From Pomphorhynchus laevis (Eukaryota > Acanthocephala > Palaeacanthocephala > Echinorhynchida > Pomphorhynchidae), in contig WNNJ02000980.1 in assembly GCA_012934845.2 (NCBI GenBank), positions 124,001 to 188,000 on the forward strand: a stretch of 64,000 nt of DNA, given 5' to 3'. Below the pieces are notes generated by a model, which was given only the letters and a program-made list of their open reading frames with translations, searched no databases and had not been told where the DNA came from. The position numbers and the translations under genes were made by a program. Numbering within the stretch: position 1 is the stretch's first letter; each line of letters begins with the position of its first letter. Below, in pieces: positions 1-10,704 of this stretch.

Positions 1-892
1 ATATAGCCGATTTCCCTTTGGGTTTCCCTGTGCTGACACCAGTTCTCGATCGGTAATTCAGTGTCTTGAGTCGTTGTTCGCATTATTTGGCACGCCTGAG
101 AATATCCATACCGATCGGGGTACTTCTTTCACGTCAGTAGAGTTCCGTAAATATTTATTGACATTGGGAATCACGCTATCATATTCCACTCCCTACCATC
201 CTACCTCAAATGGCCAGATTGAGCGCTATAACGGGTTGATATGGAACGCGATACGGTTGTATCATCATAATAATAAGATTCCAATCGAACGGTGGGAAAC
301 AACACTTCCAAAGGCACTTCATTCGATCAGATCTCTTTTATGCACTTCGACTAATGAAACGCCTCATGAACGTATATTCAAATTCAATCGCAGATCAGCT
401 AAGGGAGTCAGCTTACCTGAGTGGTTAATCAATCCTGGACCTATCTTTGTAAAGAATTTCAACCGTATTAGTAAAAACGATCCATTTGTAGATCCCGCAG
501 AGCTTATTCATGCCAACGAGAACTACGCTCTAGTTCGATACCCTAATGGAAAAGAGACTCACATTTCAACTCAATATCTAGCTCCCAATAACTGTAATCA
601 AAATGTATTCGAAGAATCCAACATATCTCAAAATTGCCAGATGGACGATTCACCCCCTGCAATGTTTACTCCGGATATCCACAATTTACAAACAGAGGTG
701 GATTCAAATAACAGTGCTACAAGCTCAGCGTCACATATACCTAATGAGAATTATGATCTGAATAAAGTTCACGATTGTCAAGAGCAACAAGTAGATCTAC
801 AGCAGATCCCGTCAATGGAATTTCGACGATCGACACGTATGCGTCGATCACCGAACTATTTGTCTGATTATATCGTTGGGAGAATGTACTGA
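1..892 (+). mobile_element. Ty3/gypsy-type LTR retroelement, integrase end of pol (fossil)
   Basis: The reading frame enters from the left window edge and ends at 892. It carries an integrase core: an aspartate in HTDRGTSF and a glutamate in NGQIERYNG with the spacing usual for the DDE triad, followed by a C-terminal region (LPKALHSIRSLLC, then TPHER) typical of invertebrate Ty3/gypsy integrases. The last 80 or so residues are polar and low in complexity. No LTR was recognised at the right end, where a CR1-like LINE abuts in the opposite orientation. The visible part is open but cut by the window edge, so whether the whole element is intact cannot be told. Family assignment is confident; subfamily is not. 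Confidence 0.85.
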
Positions 893-902
893 TATTTATA
901 TG

Positions 903-1789
903 TTATGTTTTCAGATGTTCGCATAAAGCCTTTTGTTGTTGTTCGCCTCGGTTCACTTTGTAAGTTTGCAAATTATAAACATCCGTACATGAATGAATGG
1001 GCCGCCATATTTTTAAGTCATCTGCATACAAACATGATCGAGAGCGAATGCACCCAGGCAAATCGTTAACATAAATGCTGAATAAAAGCGGACCAAAACT
1101 GAACCTTGAGGTACTCCAATATGACATTATCTAGACACAGACAATGACCAATCGACAAGTACTCGAAAGCAACGATCACGAAGAAATTCTCTAATCCAAT
1201 CAACCATTATGTTTGGGAGTCCAGTATTGACAAGTTTCTGAAGAAGTAGACCATGATCTACTCTATCAAAAGCTTTGGAAAAGTCGAAGAATATAATGTC
1301 TGTATCGGTATAGTGTGTCTTATTCGCTGTCCAATCAAGATGAGCATCAAGCAAATTTGAAACAGTTGAATAACCCTCTCGAAATCCGTGCTGATTAGGG
1401 ACTAAAATTTTTCCTACACCAAAAAACTCAACCATGTAGCGATGCACAAACCTCTCCAACACTCTACAGCAAATGCAGGTAATGCTCACCGGCCTATAAT
1501 TCTCGACGGAAGAGCGATCTCCCTTTTTGAAGTAGGGAAGAACAATTGACTGCTTCCACACATTAGGAAGAGATCTTTCTAAGATTGACTGGCGAAAAAT
1601 TGCACAGAGAGGAACGCAAATTGAGCCTGCTAATCTGCGCAGATAAACAGAAGGTAGTAAGTCACAACCTCTTGAATTATTTGCTTTTAGACGGCGTAAT
1701 TCGGAATAGAATTTAGCTGACGTTATCAAATTGTCAAGGTCCAACTCAAGACACGTGTCAGAGTAAGTGTTCAGCACACTAGATTCCAT
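903..1789 (-). pseudogene. CR1-like LINE reverse transcriptase (broken)
   Basis: Two open pieces, 1127-1789 and 903-1127, give one reverse transcriptase. The upstream piece has YFKKGDRSSVENYRPVS (fingers), FLVPNQHGFREGYST-like residues and IIFFDFSKAFDRVDH (motif A, catalytic D). The downstream piece has FGPLLFSIYVNDL and the catalytic CLYADDLKIW box. The GVPQGSVLGP motif expected between them is degraded by a frame change near 1127. The protein stops soon after the YADD box instead of continuing through the thumb. The domain assignment is firm; the element is non-functional. Confidence 0.85.
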
Positions 1790-2119
1790 ACAAAAAGTTT
1801 CATGTTCATTTGCGGGCTCTACTGAAGTGCAATAGTGTGCCGCAAACTCTTCAGCTAGGTCATTCGCAGAAATATCATATAAGTAGTGACAAATCGAAGA
1901 ATCAACAGCTCCTCTACTTGATAGGTACTGAAAAAAGACCTTTAAATCTTATTTACACTGGTTAGCTAATGCATTCTCAAATGCACACCGCTAATTTCTC
2001 TTCAATGAATTGAATAAATTTCTTGCCTGTTTAAAAACATCATAACTACACTCGCCAAATTTGTAGCGATTGAAGATCAAATTACGAGTCCTCAATGTTG
2101 AGCGTAACTCAGGATCGAA

Positions 2120-3043
2120 TCAGGGAGAATCTTTTCGACGTGTCCTGCTTCTAAGTGGAGAGAATAAAATAAGCAGCGACTCTAAGGTTCTCTGAAAGTA
2201 ATTCCACGCGCCGTGTACTCCAACGACAGTGCGATCTGGCCAGGAAGCTGTTGAAAGTATTGACTGAATTGCATCTGTGTTGGTTTTGAAAGCATTAACC
2301 ACTTGATTTTCACGCGGACCTCGAGTTTCTTCTTGAAACCTTAACTTAACGATCACTACGCAATGATCAGACATACCGATCGGGGCATCATAACGGATGG
2401 CGTTAATAATCTCACTGTTCGAAGATAAGCATACATCTAATAGAGATCTACTGTCACTAGCAAAACGAGTGCAATTTTGGACATGCTGAGTTAAACAACA
2501 ATAGATGATACACTCCAGAAGGTCATAGGAAGCATGGTCACAAGTAGGAAAAGCCGTATACGAATTCCAATCAACCGAAGGCATATTCAAGTCACCAAGT
2601 ATTAAAACATTGGAGGTACCTTTAGAAAAAAGTTCTACTTCCCCAATCAGTATATCTGTGGCGGCCAAGGGTAAACGGTATACTACCCCCAGAACAAGCG
2701 GAGCGGTATGCATGAATTTTACCTGACACCACAAACTTTCGACTTTATCAGAAGAAGTGCTAAGAATAGTTACTTTCACATCGTTGCTCACATAAAGAAC
2801 AACACCTCCACCTCTTCCACTTTCACGATCACTGCGGAAAACTAGATAACCAGGGATGGAGACTTCATTATCAACAATATCACCATATAGCCATGATTCT
2901 AATATAGCAAGTAATTTAGAACGAATTACCTGAACTCTATATTTCAGTTCATCTATCTTCGATATAAGACTGCGAACATTACAATAATGTATTTCATAAT
3001 GCCCCAATATACCTCTGGGAGTATTCCCATCCCCCTTACACAT
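2120..3043 (-). pseudogene. CR1-like LINE APE-type endonuclease domain
   Basis: The 307-residue frame is the endonuclease of the LINE. Visible landmarks are NVRSLISKIDEL near the start, the catalytic ESWL, a GRGGGVVLYV turn, VVYRLP, ILGDLNMPSVDW (catalytic D and N) and MSDHCVV (the SDH ending the fold). The region between this frame and the reverse transcriptase (1790-2119) carries the usual linker but in broken frames. It cuts the target DNA to prime reverse transcription in intact relatives. The start codon chosen by frame length is probably not the native start, because the real ORF2 begins further upstream. Confidence 0.85.
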
Positions 3044-3223
3044 CCTAATTACCCGTACGCTAAACCATTTAGATTCTGATAGGCAGAGTAGACGAGCCCG
3101 TTTCGATTACAGAATGCACGCGAGGCGACATAACTAGTGGGCTCCAACTCAGCCGGGTGCGTCGCTTCACAATCTGAAATTTTTTCACATAGAGATTTGT
3201 TTCTCCTTTAGCAACACGAGATG

Positions 3224-3541
3224 CTAGTTCCTCTTTAACCTCGATAATTTTATTCGTTCTGATACATCAAGATCTTTCAGCAGTCGAATATTAGACCCTT
3301 TGAGACGGAACGAGTTTCGCAACATTAAGGTAGCATGAAGTTGGTGATGGAAGACAGCTTTGAGTAGTCGGGGTTTATTATTTAAAGCATTACGCTTACC
3401 TATGCGGAAAAGAGCGACAAGTTTAACTTTTTGGACTGTCTCAATGCCACAGGAGCCAAGTACATGTGCCGGAATAGACCTCAAACACTGAATGTCGTCA
3501 TTCAGTCGTGCTTGCGCATTCTCGAAGATAGACTCGGGCAT
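3224..3541 (-). pseudogene. LINE ORF1, RRM-like C-terminal part
   Basis: A 105-residue frame with VQKVKLVALFRIGKR, KPRLLKAVF and LRNSFRLKG, then a basic tail. This is the pattern of the RNA-binding end of ORF1 proteins in CR1-like LINEs, in which a short RRM-like strand-helix unit (KPR-L-KV-F) is followed by conserved DLSVSERIKL-type residues. It lies between the upstream ORF1 pieces and the endonuclease, as expected. Assignment rests on pattern, not alignment. Confidence 0.6.
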
Positions 3542-3569
3542 ATTAGCTAGAATAACTGACCATCCTCTA

Positions 3570-4295
3570 TTATATACGCTTATTTGAGATCACCCTATCA
3601 AGACCATCACAGGACACAGCAGATTGTGTATCTGTACATGCACGTAAGCTGGGTATTTGAGTATCTGTTTTAACAATATTCCGCAAGCTAGATAAATCTG
3701 TCTGGGTCTGTGAATAATGAGACTCTACAGAACTTGATGGTGACATCAAGGTGACGTGTGCGTTGCCCGAGGAAACGCACTGACCATCTTTGTTTGAGAT
3801 AGTACGAAATGTCGCATTGTGAGCATTCGACATCTTCGGTGTATCACTTTGTGAAATCGCTTCATCAGACAGAATATATTTCGAGACTTCGTCATACGGT
3901 CTTGACACTGAATTTGGAGTTGAATAGGAAGAACGCAAATATCCCCGCTTCCAAATACGGGATGCTACAGGTCCATTGCTGCCTACATAAGCTCCAGTTG
4001 TCCGAGTTCGGTTGTCAATATGTAAAGAAAGATCGGCAGAAGGACGATCAACGACAACGCATGTAGTCATATCGTTCGTAGTCTGTGATACTTTAGGGAC
4101 TGTATTATCAGCAATTTGTTGCAATTTGCGATCGCTTGTATTCTCATCAAGGGGAATAACGCAGGCAGTCGTATCATCCCCAACCTGCGCATCTCCAGGA
4201 ACTTTATTTTTAAGAGGATGTTGAGCTTTGAAAGAGATATATTTTATCGTCCAGGAGAACGGTTCGCCTGAGAGATTGGTTATGTGCTTCTTCAA
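3570..4295 (-). pseudogene. LINE ORF1, low-complexity central part
   Basis: A 241-residue frame rich in Ser, Thr, Asp and Asn with no recognised fold. It overlaps the zinc-finger frame upstream (4210-4569) and precedes the RRM-like piece, so by position it is the linker of ORF1. No catalytic motifs are seen. Function beyond being part of the LINE ORF1 is unknown. Confidence 0.5.
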
Positions 4296-4569
4296 ATTCG
4301 ACCAAACGTCTTCTCAAAACATTAAGCTCCTTCACAGCACAAAAGCCACATAAATAAGCATCATCGGAATTCTTTTTTAACTTGCTCATACAAATAGTGG
4401 TCCAGTTGTCACACAAATCATTCGAACACTGGACTTGGATAGATATACACTCATCAATTATGTTTGCGTTTAGAAATACAGTGTTTACATTAGATTTCTT
4501 AGCTTTAAGCTTCGATGTTTTTCGTGTCATTATGTGTTTTGTTCCGCTGGCAAGCTGTTTTGTAAACAA
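4210..4569 (-). pseudogene. LINE ORF1, PHD-like zinc-binding N-terminus and coiled coil
   Basis: This 119-residue frame contains IQVQCSNDLCDNWTTICM and YLCGFCAVKEL, a Cys pattern like the second half of a PHD finger (C-x4-C, a W, then C-x2-C). A short charged helical stretch follows (LNVLRRRLVEFEEAH) that could be a coiled coil. Many CR1-like LINEs carry a PHD-like module (esterase/PHD type ORF1) at this position. The start methionine is the first in frame after the AT-rich 5' leader. Confidence 0.6.
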
Positions 4570-4625
4570 TCCAATTGTAATCCAATTTGTGATGTATGCT
4601 ATTTATTGTAATTTGTGTAAGTAGT

Positions 4626-4765
4626 TAATAGGGATAACAAGATAGTTTAAACTATCTTGTTATTCTAATATTCTTTATTCTAATACAAAGTATATTATTT
4701 ATTATCCATCCATGAAATTTTTCCGCTTATGACTTTAAATTTATTTTTTTATATTATTATAACAT
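4626..4765 (-). mobile_element. Permuted Penelope-like element, 3' end fragment
   Basis: The minus strand here repeats the last codons (KFxWMDNK-type end) and first 3' UTR bases of the Penelope-like element seen whole at 54,190-55,650: the segment with CTAATACAAAGTATATTA is shared. The left edge of the fragment coincides with a perfect 30-base palindrome. Only about 130 bases of the element are present. Confidence 0.7.
4634..4663. repeat. Perfect spacerless palindrome at an element junction
   Basis: Two 15-base arms meet with no spacer (ATAACAAGATAGTTT followed by its exact complement). The right arm belongs to the Penelope-like 3' end, as its similarity to positions near 54,525 shows. The left arm is therefore an inverted copy of that terminus, placed exactly where the element meets the CR1-like LINE. 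Confidence 0.85.
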
Positions 4766-4831
4766 ACAAGACTATAGCCATGCAGCTGTTTTGTCTGCTC
4801 ACTGTAAAACCAATTTTATGTCAGCAAGATC

Positions 4832-5113
4832 TTAATCTGGATACTGGATATTGAAATTAGAATCTGTGCAAAGCCATGTAATTAGCGTTTTCTTGAAGTG
4901 CACTCTATTTGATATGTTGATGATATTCTCTGGAAGTTTGTTCCAAAGCCTCACTGCTCGATGAGAAAGGCGATATAGTCTTTCGAGTTTGCCGTGATGC
5001 AGGGTTCTCACAGTAAGAGAGTTACCTCGTTTAGTAGTTCGCTGACTTTGCTGAATACAGTCGATCAGAAATCCGTCACGCTTGAATAACATATCCCTAA
5101 AACAAAATATCAA
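4832..5113 (-). pseudogene. C-terminal end of the CR1-like LINE ORF2
   Basis: The 93 residues include RGNSLTVRTLHHGKLERLY, RLSHRAVRLWNKLPENI and FKKTLITWL. The pattern SxRxxxLWNxLP near the end of ORF2 is diagnostic of CR1/Jockey LINEs. It directly continues the reverse transcriptase at 5110-6615 in another frame. Confidence 0.8.
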
Positions 5114-6615
5114 GACACTATACTAGTACGGACTGAAGGAACTCTTATATTGCGCAAGCGGTCCTTATAAGACAATTTCCTGAGGGAATAGCACGATCTC
5201 GTCAACCTACGGAGAACATTTTCAAGGTCATTCATCTCACCACGTGTGCATGGAAATACTGCAGGGATACAATATTCAATGATAGGACGAATAAGTGAAT
5301 TGTATATTATTTTAAGACAGGAAGCCGATGGATTACAAAAACACCTCCGGACCACATAGCTAAGTTTCCTGGTCGTTTGGATGATTCTGTCCGTGTTTGG
5401 ACGACTCTTCAATGACTTGTGCACAAGTATTCCCAAATCTCTTGTGCATTGTACCTGCGTAATTGTCTCGGCACCTAATTTATATCTAAAAGAAAATTTC
5501 TTATGTACTAAGTGCATGTGGCAGCACTTTGATGTATTTAACATCAGTCCTATCTCATTACTCCACCTAACAATATTGTCTAAATCTTCCTGGAGAAGAA
5601 AACAGTCATGATACGATTGAATGCACCGCAATAACTTGAAGTCATCCGCAAACGCTAGGATTTTGCATCTCAGTCTTAATAAAAGATCTTGAAGGAAAAT
5701 GTTGAACAGTAAAGGGCCGAGAACCGTGCCTTGAGGCACTCCGGAACGAACATGACGTTGTGAAGAAACACTACTGGCTAGCCTTACTTGATATGACCGA
5801 TCCGTCAAGAACGAACTAATCCAACGAACTACATGGGGATCGATACCGTATTTAGCCAAAACTACTAGCAGAGGATCATGGGGTACTTGGTCAAACGCCC
5901 GGCTAAGATCGATAAAAATTACATCGACCCCACAACTATCCGCTACTACATCTGTCCAATTTTCACGAGCCATAATTAAATTACTGAGGCATGATCGACC
6001 AGTGCGAAATCCATGTTGAGAAGGGTGCAGAAGTTTAAATCTATCCATATGAGAAGTTATGTATTTATGCACGAACCTTTCAAGGCATTTACATACAACG
6101 CTTGTCAGACTTAAAGGACGATAATTGGACGGGTCTTCTCTATTTCCTTTTTTGTATATATAAGTAATGTGAGATCGCTTCCACTGATCAGGGATGTATG
6201 ATGTACATAGAGACATGTTAAACATCTCTGATAATAGGAATGCTAGCAGGTTATGGAGTTTTTGAAGGTTTAAAGGATGAATGTCGTCCAGCCCAGCCGA
6301 CGTGTAACAAGATAATTTACGCAATTCCTGTGATACCTCTGCTGAAGAAATTAATGGCATATGGGAAACCAATGTCTCAGGAATTTGCGCTGGACAAAAA
6401 TCTGTAATTAGAGTGGGATAAATAAGATCAAAGGCATCTGCCAACATACTCACAACTTCATCAGGATCTCTCTCAATCTTACCGTCATGGGTCAAAAGGG
6501 AAATTGATGGAATAACTTTTCTACTTTTATTTACATAGCTCCAGAACGGCTTGGAAGAAACTTTATATAATTCCAGGATTTTCGTTTCGTGCTTTTGCCT
6601 CTTCAACAATTTCAT
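5110..6615 (-). CDS. LINE reverse transcriptase (CR1-like), 501 codons, 5'-truncated ORF2
   Basis: An open 501-residue frame with every reverse transcriptase block: WKRSHITYIYKKGNREDPSNY (fingers), RPLSLTSVVCKCLERF, QHGFRTGRSCLSNL, VIFIDLSRAFDQVPHDPLL (motif A), SGVPQGTVLGPLLFNIFLQDL (motif B), ILAFADDFKLL (catalytic box, FADD instead of YADD), then CTRDLGILV and the thumb. It extends upstream of the first ATG, into codons up to about 6690. The endonuclease that should precede it is missing, so it cannot mobilise itself. Its C-terminal remainder lies at 4832-5113 in a different frame, implying a single frame change near 5112. Confidence 0.9.
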   Translation of the reverse strand: MKLLKRQKHETKILELYKVSSKPFWSYVNKSRKVIPSISLLTHDGKIERDPDEVVSMLADAFDLIYPTLITDFCPAQIPETLVSHMPLISSAEVSQELRKLSCYTSAGLDDIHPLNLQKLHNLLAFLLSEMFNMSLCTSYIPDQWKRSHITYIYKKGNREDPSNYRPLSLTSVVCKCLERFVHKYITSHMDRFKLLHPSQHGFRTGRSCLSNLIMARENWTDVVADSCGVDVIFIDLSRAFDQVPHDPLLVVLAKYGIDPHVVRWISSFLTDRSYQVRLASSVSSQRHVRSGVPQGTVLGPLLFNIFLQDLLLRLRCKILAFADDFKLLRCIQSYHDCFLLQEDLDNIVRWSNEIGLMLNTSKCCHMHLVHKKFSFRYKLGAETITQVQCTRDLGILVHKSLKSRPNTDRIIQTTRKLSYVVRRCFCNPSASCLKIIYNSLIRPIIEYCIPAVFPCTRGEMNDLENVLRRLTRSCYSLRKLSYKDRLRNIRVPSVRTSIVS

Positions 6616-6688
6616 GTAGTTGAAGCGACGACGATACTGTAGATATTCTAACCGAAGTGCCTGATTATTCAGAGATGATTTAAAGAGT

Positions 6689-7080
6689 TTATTTCGTTTT
6701 CTTAATGTGGTCGAAGCGACGGAGACGAAAGAGCACTCGAACGGCGGTGTTGATTATTCGTTGTAGGGGTAGGATGATGGATTTTGGAGAATTGGCGAAA
6801 AGGCTAAGGCAGTAATCGATTTTAGGGAAAAGAAGCGATGAAAGAAGAGACATACAAGAACGTAAGTCAATAAGGGGGCGGATACGGCGGATGTCACGGA
6901 GAATTAAGTTAGATGAGCGGACCTTGTCACGGACGAAGGGTTTAAGGGAAAGGTGATCATCGAAATGGAAGCCTAAGAAAGTGAGATTGTGGACTATGGG
7001 GATGATCGATGAGGCAAAAGATACAGTGGGAGGAGATATGTTTGGTCTACGGAGGAGGATCCACATTATTTTAGTCTTGT
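6689..7080 (-). pseudogene. L2-like LINE reverse transcriptase fragment
   Basis: A 125-residue stretch (MWILLRRPNI, FLGFHFDDHLSLKPFVRDK, KIDYCLSLFANSP) closely matches residues after the YADD box of the intact LINE at 60,846-63,755, where the same positions read MWILPRRLGF and FLGFHFDNRLSLKPFVRDK. It is a small internal fragment joined at about 6700 to the CR1-like LINE, cut at both ends. Confidence 0.85.
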
Positions 7081-7517
7081 CGGGTTACCTCCAAATGTAA
7101 TATTTATTTATATTTATATAATATTTATATATAATGCGTACTATTTTTGTACGTATTATACACTTATATTTGGAATATACATGTATCGCAATAACATTAT
7201 ATATCGCAATAATAATGGAAAACAGGAATAATCCTCACTTTTTATTTTTACATTGTCCTTTATCATAAACAACCAGTGTGTTTTTGGACCCATTAGCGAG
7301 TAACCGTGTAAATGTAAAGGTAAAGTTTGTAATTAAAAAATAATAATAATTTTTTTAAGAAAAAATAATTATTTATTCCTTTTGGTAACATTTTTTAACA
7401 CACAATTATTGATTAATCCTAAAACATGTATTATTATTTTGTCGTATTATTTTATTACTTTTAGAATTATTTACTATCTGTCTACTAGCTTATCGTTTGT
7501 GTATATCTTTGTTTTTT
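7081..7517. other. AT-rich spacer, no gene seen
   Basis: About 440 bases of AT-rich sequence with short ORFs only. No protein similarity or repeat structure was recognised, apart from a few bases near 7450 that resemble the Penelope fragment that follows. Confidence 0.5.
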
Positions 7518-7760
7518 TAACATTTATTGTCCGATTGTAGTTTTTTACATTACAATAACTATCTTAGCCTATCAAGTCCGGCTATATTTATGTTATCTAT
7601 ACATTTATTAATGAAGTTTATGGTTAATGTATATTTTCTATTGTTATTATTAACATTTATTGTACGATTATAGTATTTTGTATTACAATAACTGTCTATT
7701 ATACAACTTAAACTATCATAATCGTTAATTTACTTTTGTTGTTGATCCTATTATTTACAT
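7518..7760 (-). mobile_element. Permuted Penelope-like element, internal fragment with partial duplication
   Basis: The minus strand matches the linker between the endonuclease and reverse transcriptase of the copy at 35,040-37,480 (positions about 36,750-36,905). A roughly 50-base part of that segment occurs twice, at 7518-7572 and again within 7655-7720, with the element's own intervening sequence out of order. The duplication is partial and direct. Confidence 0.7.
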
Positions 7761-7866
7761 TTATTAATGAATGTTATGGTTAGTAAAAATATTTTTTATT
7801 CTTATATATAATGTAGGTTCTGAATGTAACTGATGACTGGGATCCATCATGTGAATACGTTTAATA

Positions 7867-7989
7867 TATATAATTAAAGTAAACCAGTCTTAACGAAGAA
7901 ATTAATAGTTCTTACAATTTGATAAAGCTAATAAAAAGCGAAACGTCGTATTAATTTCTTCGTTAAGACTGGTTTACTTTAATTATATA
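7867..7989. repeat. Inverted repeat, about 41-base arms
   Basis: The left arm (7867-7907) and right arm (7949-7989) are near-perfect inverted copies, each including AAACCAGTCTTAACGAAG or its complement. The 41-base spacer ends with AGCGAAACGTCG, which resembles the GAAAC-bearing ends of Penelope-like elements elsewhere in the window. It may be a terminal repeat of a Penelope element whose body has been lost. Confidence 0.7.
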
Positions 7990-8550
7990 TATATATATAT
8001 CTCCGAAAAATAAAAATCAGAACTCAGAAAACTAAAATTCAGTAAATTAAAAATCAAAAAACTAAAATTATGGAAATAAATTCAAGACAAATTTAGCAGA
8101 AATTTACGTAGAAATATGTAAAATTTAATCAAAATGTAATCTAAAATATAATAATTATCTTATTATTATCTAATAAAATCTTTGCAAGCGAAGATTTCAT
8201 ATTTTTTCCTTTTAATTTTGAACTACTCTTAATTAATTTATCTTCCTTAAATGTAGTTGTCCGGATTTAGAGAGCATTTATTTGCAAAACGAGAAAGAAT
8301 TCAAGATATTTGTCTGCGTATATATTATGTTATATAATTATATTTTTTTCCAAATAATCAAAATTTATTGAGTTAATTTTTTAAAATTAACTTAATAAAT
8401 AATTTTTAACTCAAATTTATTGAGTTAAAAATTTCCAAATAAGTAAAAATTTTCTTGATAACAAACATCTTACACAAATTACAATAAATAACATCAAGAC
8501 AGTCAAATTCGCCACAGCAAATCTACAATCAACCGCCGGCTCGCATACGC
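7990..8550. other. AT-rich region with small palindromes; leader of family-A LINE
   Basis: An AT dinucleotide run and several small inverted repeats around TTTATTGAGTTAA (8365-8435) are visible. From about 8440 the base composition changes and the stretch probably is the 5' leader of the family-A LINE. The bases at 8441-8474 are nearly repeated at 40,571-40,602. Confidence 0.5.
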
Positions 8551-8898
8551 TTGCCGACTCTACGACTCTTGGCAATTACAAACTTACTTACAATATTACT
8601 AAACACAATGGCTGACGATGGGCAAGATCAAAATGATATTATCAGAGGTAAGCGGCCTTGTCGCATCTGCCAAAGGGACATCGCCTTGACAACTAATGGA
8701 TGCTTACGCTTTCACAAGTTCAGAGGTTCAAGGTGTGCAAGTTCGGGCGAGGGATTCGGCTGTTTCGACCATGCGTCCAAGGTCAAACCAAATGAAGCCA
8801 CCACAGAAGTCATAACTCCAACATTAGCAATTCCAAGCGCTCGAGTCGACGCTTCGAACCGTCTATCATGTCTTCAATCATGTTGGCGCAGAGAATAA
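8551..8898 (+). pseudogene. Family-A LINE, N-terminal zinc finger part
   Basis: A likely native start is the ATG at 8608 (MADDGQDQND), downstream of the first ATG at 8551. The motif CRICQRDIALTTNGCLRFH followed by a Cys seven residues after the His (C-x2-C-x14-H-x6-C) matches in layout the N-terminal finger of the family-C LINE at 21,161-21,646 (CAVCFRLF...HGPALGC). Such fingers bind DNA or RNA in restriction-nuclease-type non-LTR elements. The frame breaks at 8898 and resumes in another frame with YKARVLAATYFCDNI. Confidence 0.7.
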
Positions 8899-10704
8899 AT
8901 AACAGTCATACTCATTCCGTACAAAGCTCGTGTTCTAGCAGCCACCTATTTCTGTGACAATATCAAACATGCACTGCAGATCGGAGATGTCAGTTCATGG
9001 ACAAAGTTGCTGCTCTTCGCAAAATCATGCTTCAGTGGCCCAATGCCCACAACATGCAAAGGTCGATATAAGCTCGAGAAGCACATTTGCGAATCAATAA
9101 GAGCCTACGCGACAACCGCCTCAACGGATGTGCTATCCATGATACAAACGCCACACAAATATGCAAACCGTCAACTAAACGGCAATTCAGAAATTGCTTG
9201 TATCAACCTGGCCAAGCATGGGAATTACGGTAAAGCACTCCAGCGTTTGGTTTCAGGAGGAATATTCAGGCAATCTACCCAAGCTCGGACAACACTGCAA
9301 GTACTACATCCTGTGACGTACAACATCTGGCGGGATCAGCCACTATCCTCACCTAATCTTATAGAACGACTTTCAAACAATCCGATTTCGTCTATATCTG
9401 TAGGCCGCGAGACCGTCATTGCCGCGGTCAACTCTTTTCCTTCAGCGTCGGGACCAGGTTGCCTGGGGCTAAGGCCGGAGCATCTCCAGGACATGTTACG
9501 AGCAAATAGCGGCGGTTCGCTAGCAGAGAATCTGACGCACCTTGTCAACCACCTTCTGGCGGGACTAGCACCCTCTGAAGTGGCGCCTTACATTGCCGGC
9601 GCTAATTTGATCGCACTTCCCAAAAAGAACGGGGGTATAAGACCAATTGCCGTTGGCGAAACTCTACGCCGTCTCTGCTCGAAATGCATATGTCTCCAAC
9701 TCCGCAAACGTTTCGCTGGTCTCCTACAACCAACACAACTAGGGGTAGCAACCCCAAACGCAGTGGAAAGGATCGTTCACAACATCCGACGAATCTACGA
9801 ACTTCACGCCAACGACAACAACTGGGCCTGGGCAAAGATCGATCTTTCAAACGCCTTCAACTCATTGTCCAGAGCGCACTTACGAGCGGCGGTCCGAGAG
9901 AACGTCCCGGAGCTCTTGCCATGGTTTGACTTTTCATACAAGTGCAAGGCACCCCTTCGTTTCGGCCCGCAGGACCCTCTCAATTCGACCCGTTGGGCCC
10001 GTTCCTCTTCGCGTTGGCCATCAATAAAACGATTGAAACACGTTTCTCATATCCCTGGAATAAACCTCAACATGTGGTACCTGGACGATGGCATAGTCGG
10101 CGGGACGCCTTCGGCAATTGCATCCGCACTCGGCTGGCTAGACACGAGTTTCAAGGCGATTAAATTGCAGCTAAACTGGCGAAAGACAGAGGTCATCGAC
10201 ACGCCTGAAGCCATAAGATCTTGCTTGGCCCTACTATCCGAGGTGGTTTCGGAGAACACCTCTGGAAATATGCACTTGTTAGGCATACCCATCGGTGACG
10301 AGTCATTCATAGAAACTCACCTGACAAACGAGATTCTGCCACCGCTAATCCAGACAATCGATGCAGTAGCTAAGCTGCCAGACCCTCAAGTCGGATACCT
10401 CCTACTCAAACACTGCGCTTCCTCGTCCAGGATAAACCACCTTCTCCGTTCAGTTGATCCAAGGATTACAAAAACGTTTTGTCAGTCATTCGACGGACAA
10501 ATCGCCAGCGCCTTTGAGAAAATATGCGCGTGTCAACTACACGAAGCAGCGAAATCACAGATGACACTCCCAATCCGTCTGGGTGGATTTGGCCTAAGAT
10601 GCAATGCGGCGCATGTCCAGAGCGCATTTATACATAGCGTGATGCAGGTCGAGAAGAATACAGTTTGGATCCTACACTTTTTCCTGGCTATTCAGAGGCA
10701 TTAG
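8899..10704 (+). pseudogene. Family-A LINE reverse transcriptase (frameshifted)
   Basis: The frame 9007-10,704 covers most of the domain: KHGNYGKALQRLVSGG, SGPGCLGLRPEHLQDML, ALPKKNGGIRPIAVGETLR (fingers), WAKIDLSNAFNSLSR (motif A) and MWYLDDGIVGG (catalytic box, LDD). Motif B reads FDPLGPFLFALAINK but lies in another frame between about 9942 and 10,050, so two compensating frameshifts flank it. Downstream MTLPIRLGGFGLR is the conserved block just before the endonuclease. The RPIAVGE and YLDDG motifs are shared with families B and C in this window. Confidence 0.85.

Larger units (their letters stand above)
895..4625 (-). mobile_element. CR1-like LINE, nearly full length, broken
   Basis: Read on the minus strand from about 4625 to 895 it shows, in order, a first ORF with a zinc-binding module, a polar central segment, an RRM-like end, an APE-type endonuclease and a reverse transcriptase. 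This order is that of CR1/Jockey-group non-LTR retrotransposons. The coding is spread over several frames and the end of the reverse transcriptase (thumb and 3' UTR) is missing where it meets the gypsy fragment, so the copy is dead. The individual parts are listed separately. The 5' end is placed just before the palindrome at 4634-4663; no target-site duplication was identified. Confidence 0.8.
4800..6700 (-). mobile_element. Second CR1-like LINE, 5'-truncated
   Basis: This minus-strand element holds most of ORF2 after the endonuclease. At its 5' side (about 6700) it is joined to an L2-like LINE fragment; its 3' side ends before the Penelope fragment at 4765. The reverse transcriptase is long and open, so the copy is fairly young, but the endonuclease is absent. 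It is distinct from the LINE at 895-4625 in sequence, though of the same broad group. Confidence 0.8.

Noticed and set aside
9336-10310. Minus-strand ORFs of 70-87 codons over the family-A reverse transcriptase
   Set aside because: They are antisense shadows of the RT; no own motifs or conservation in copy 2.
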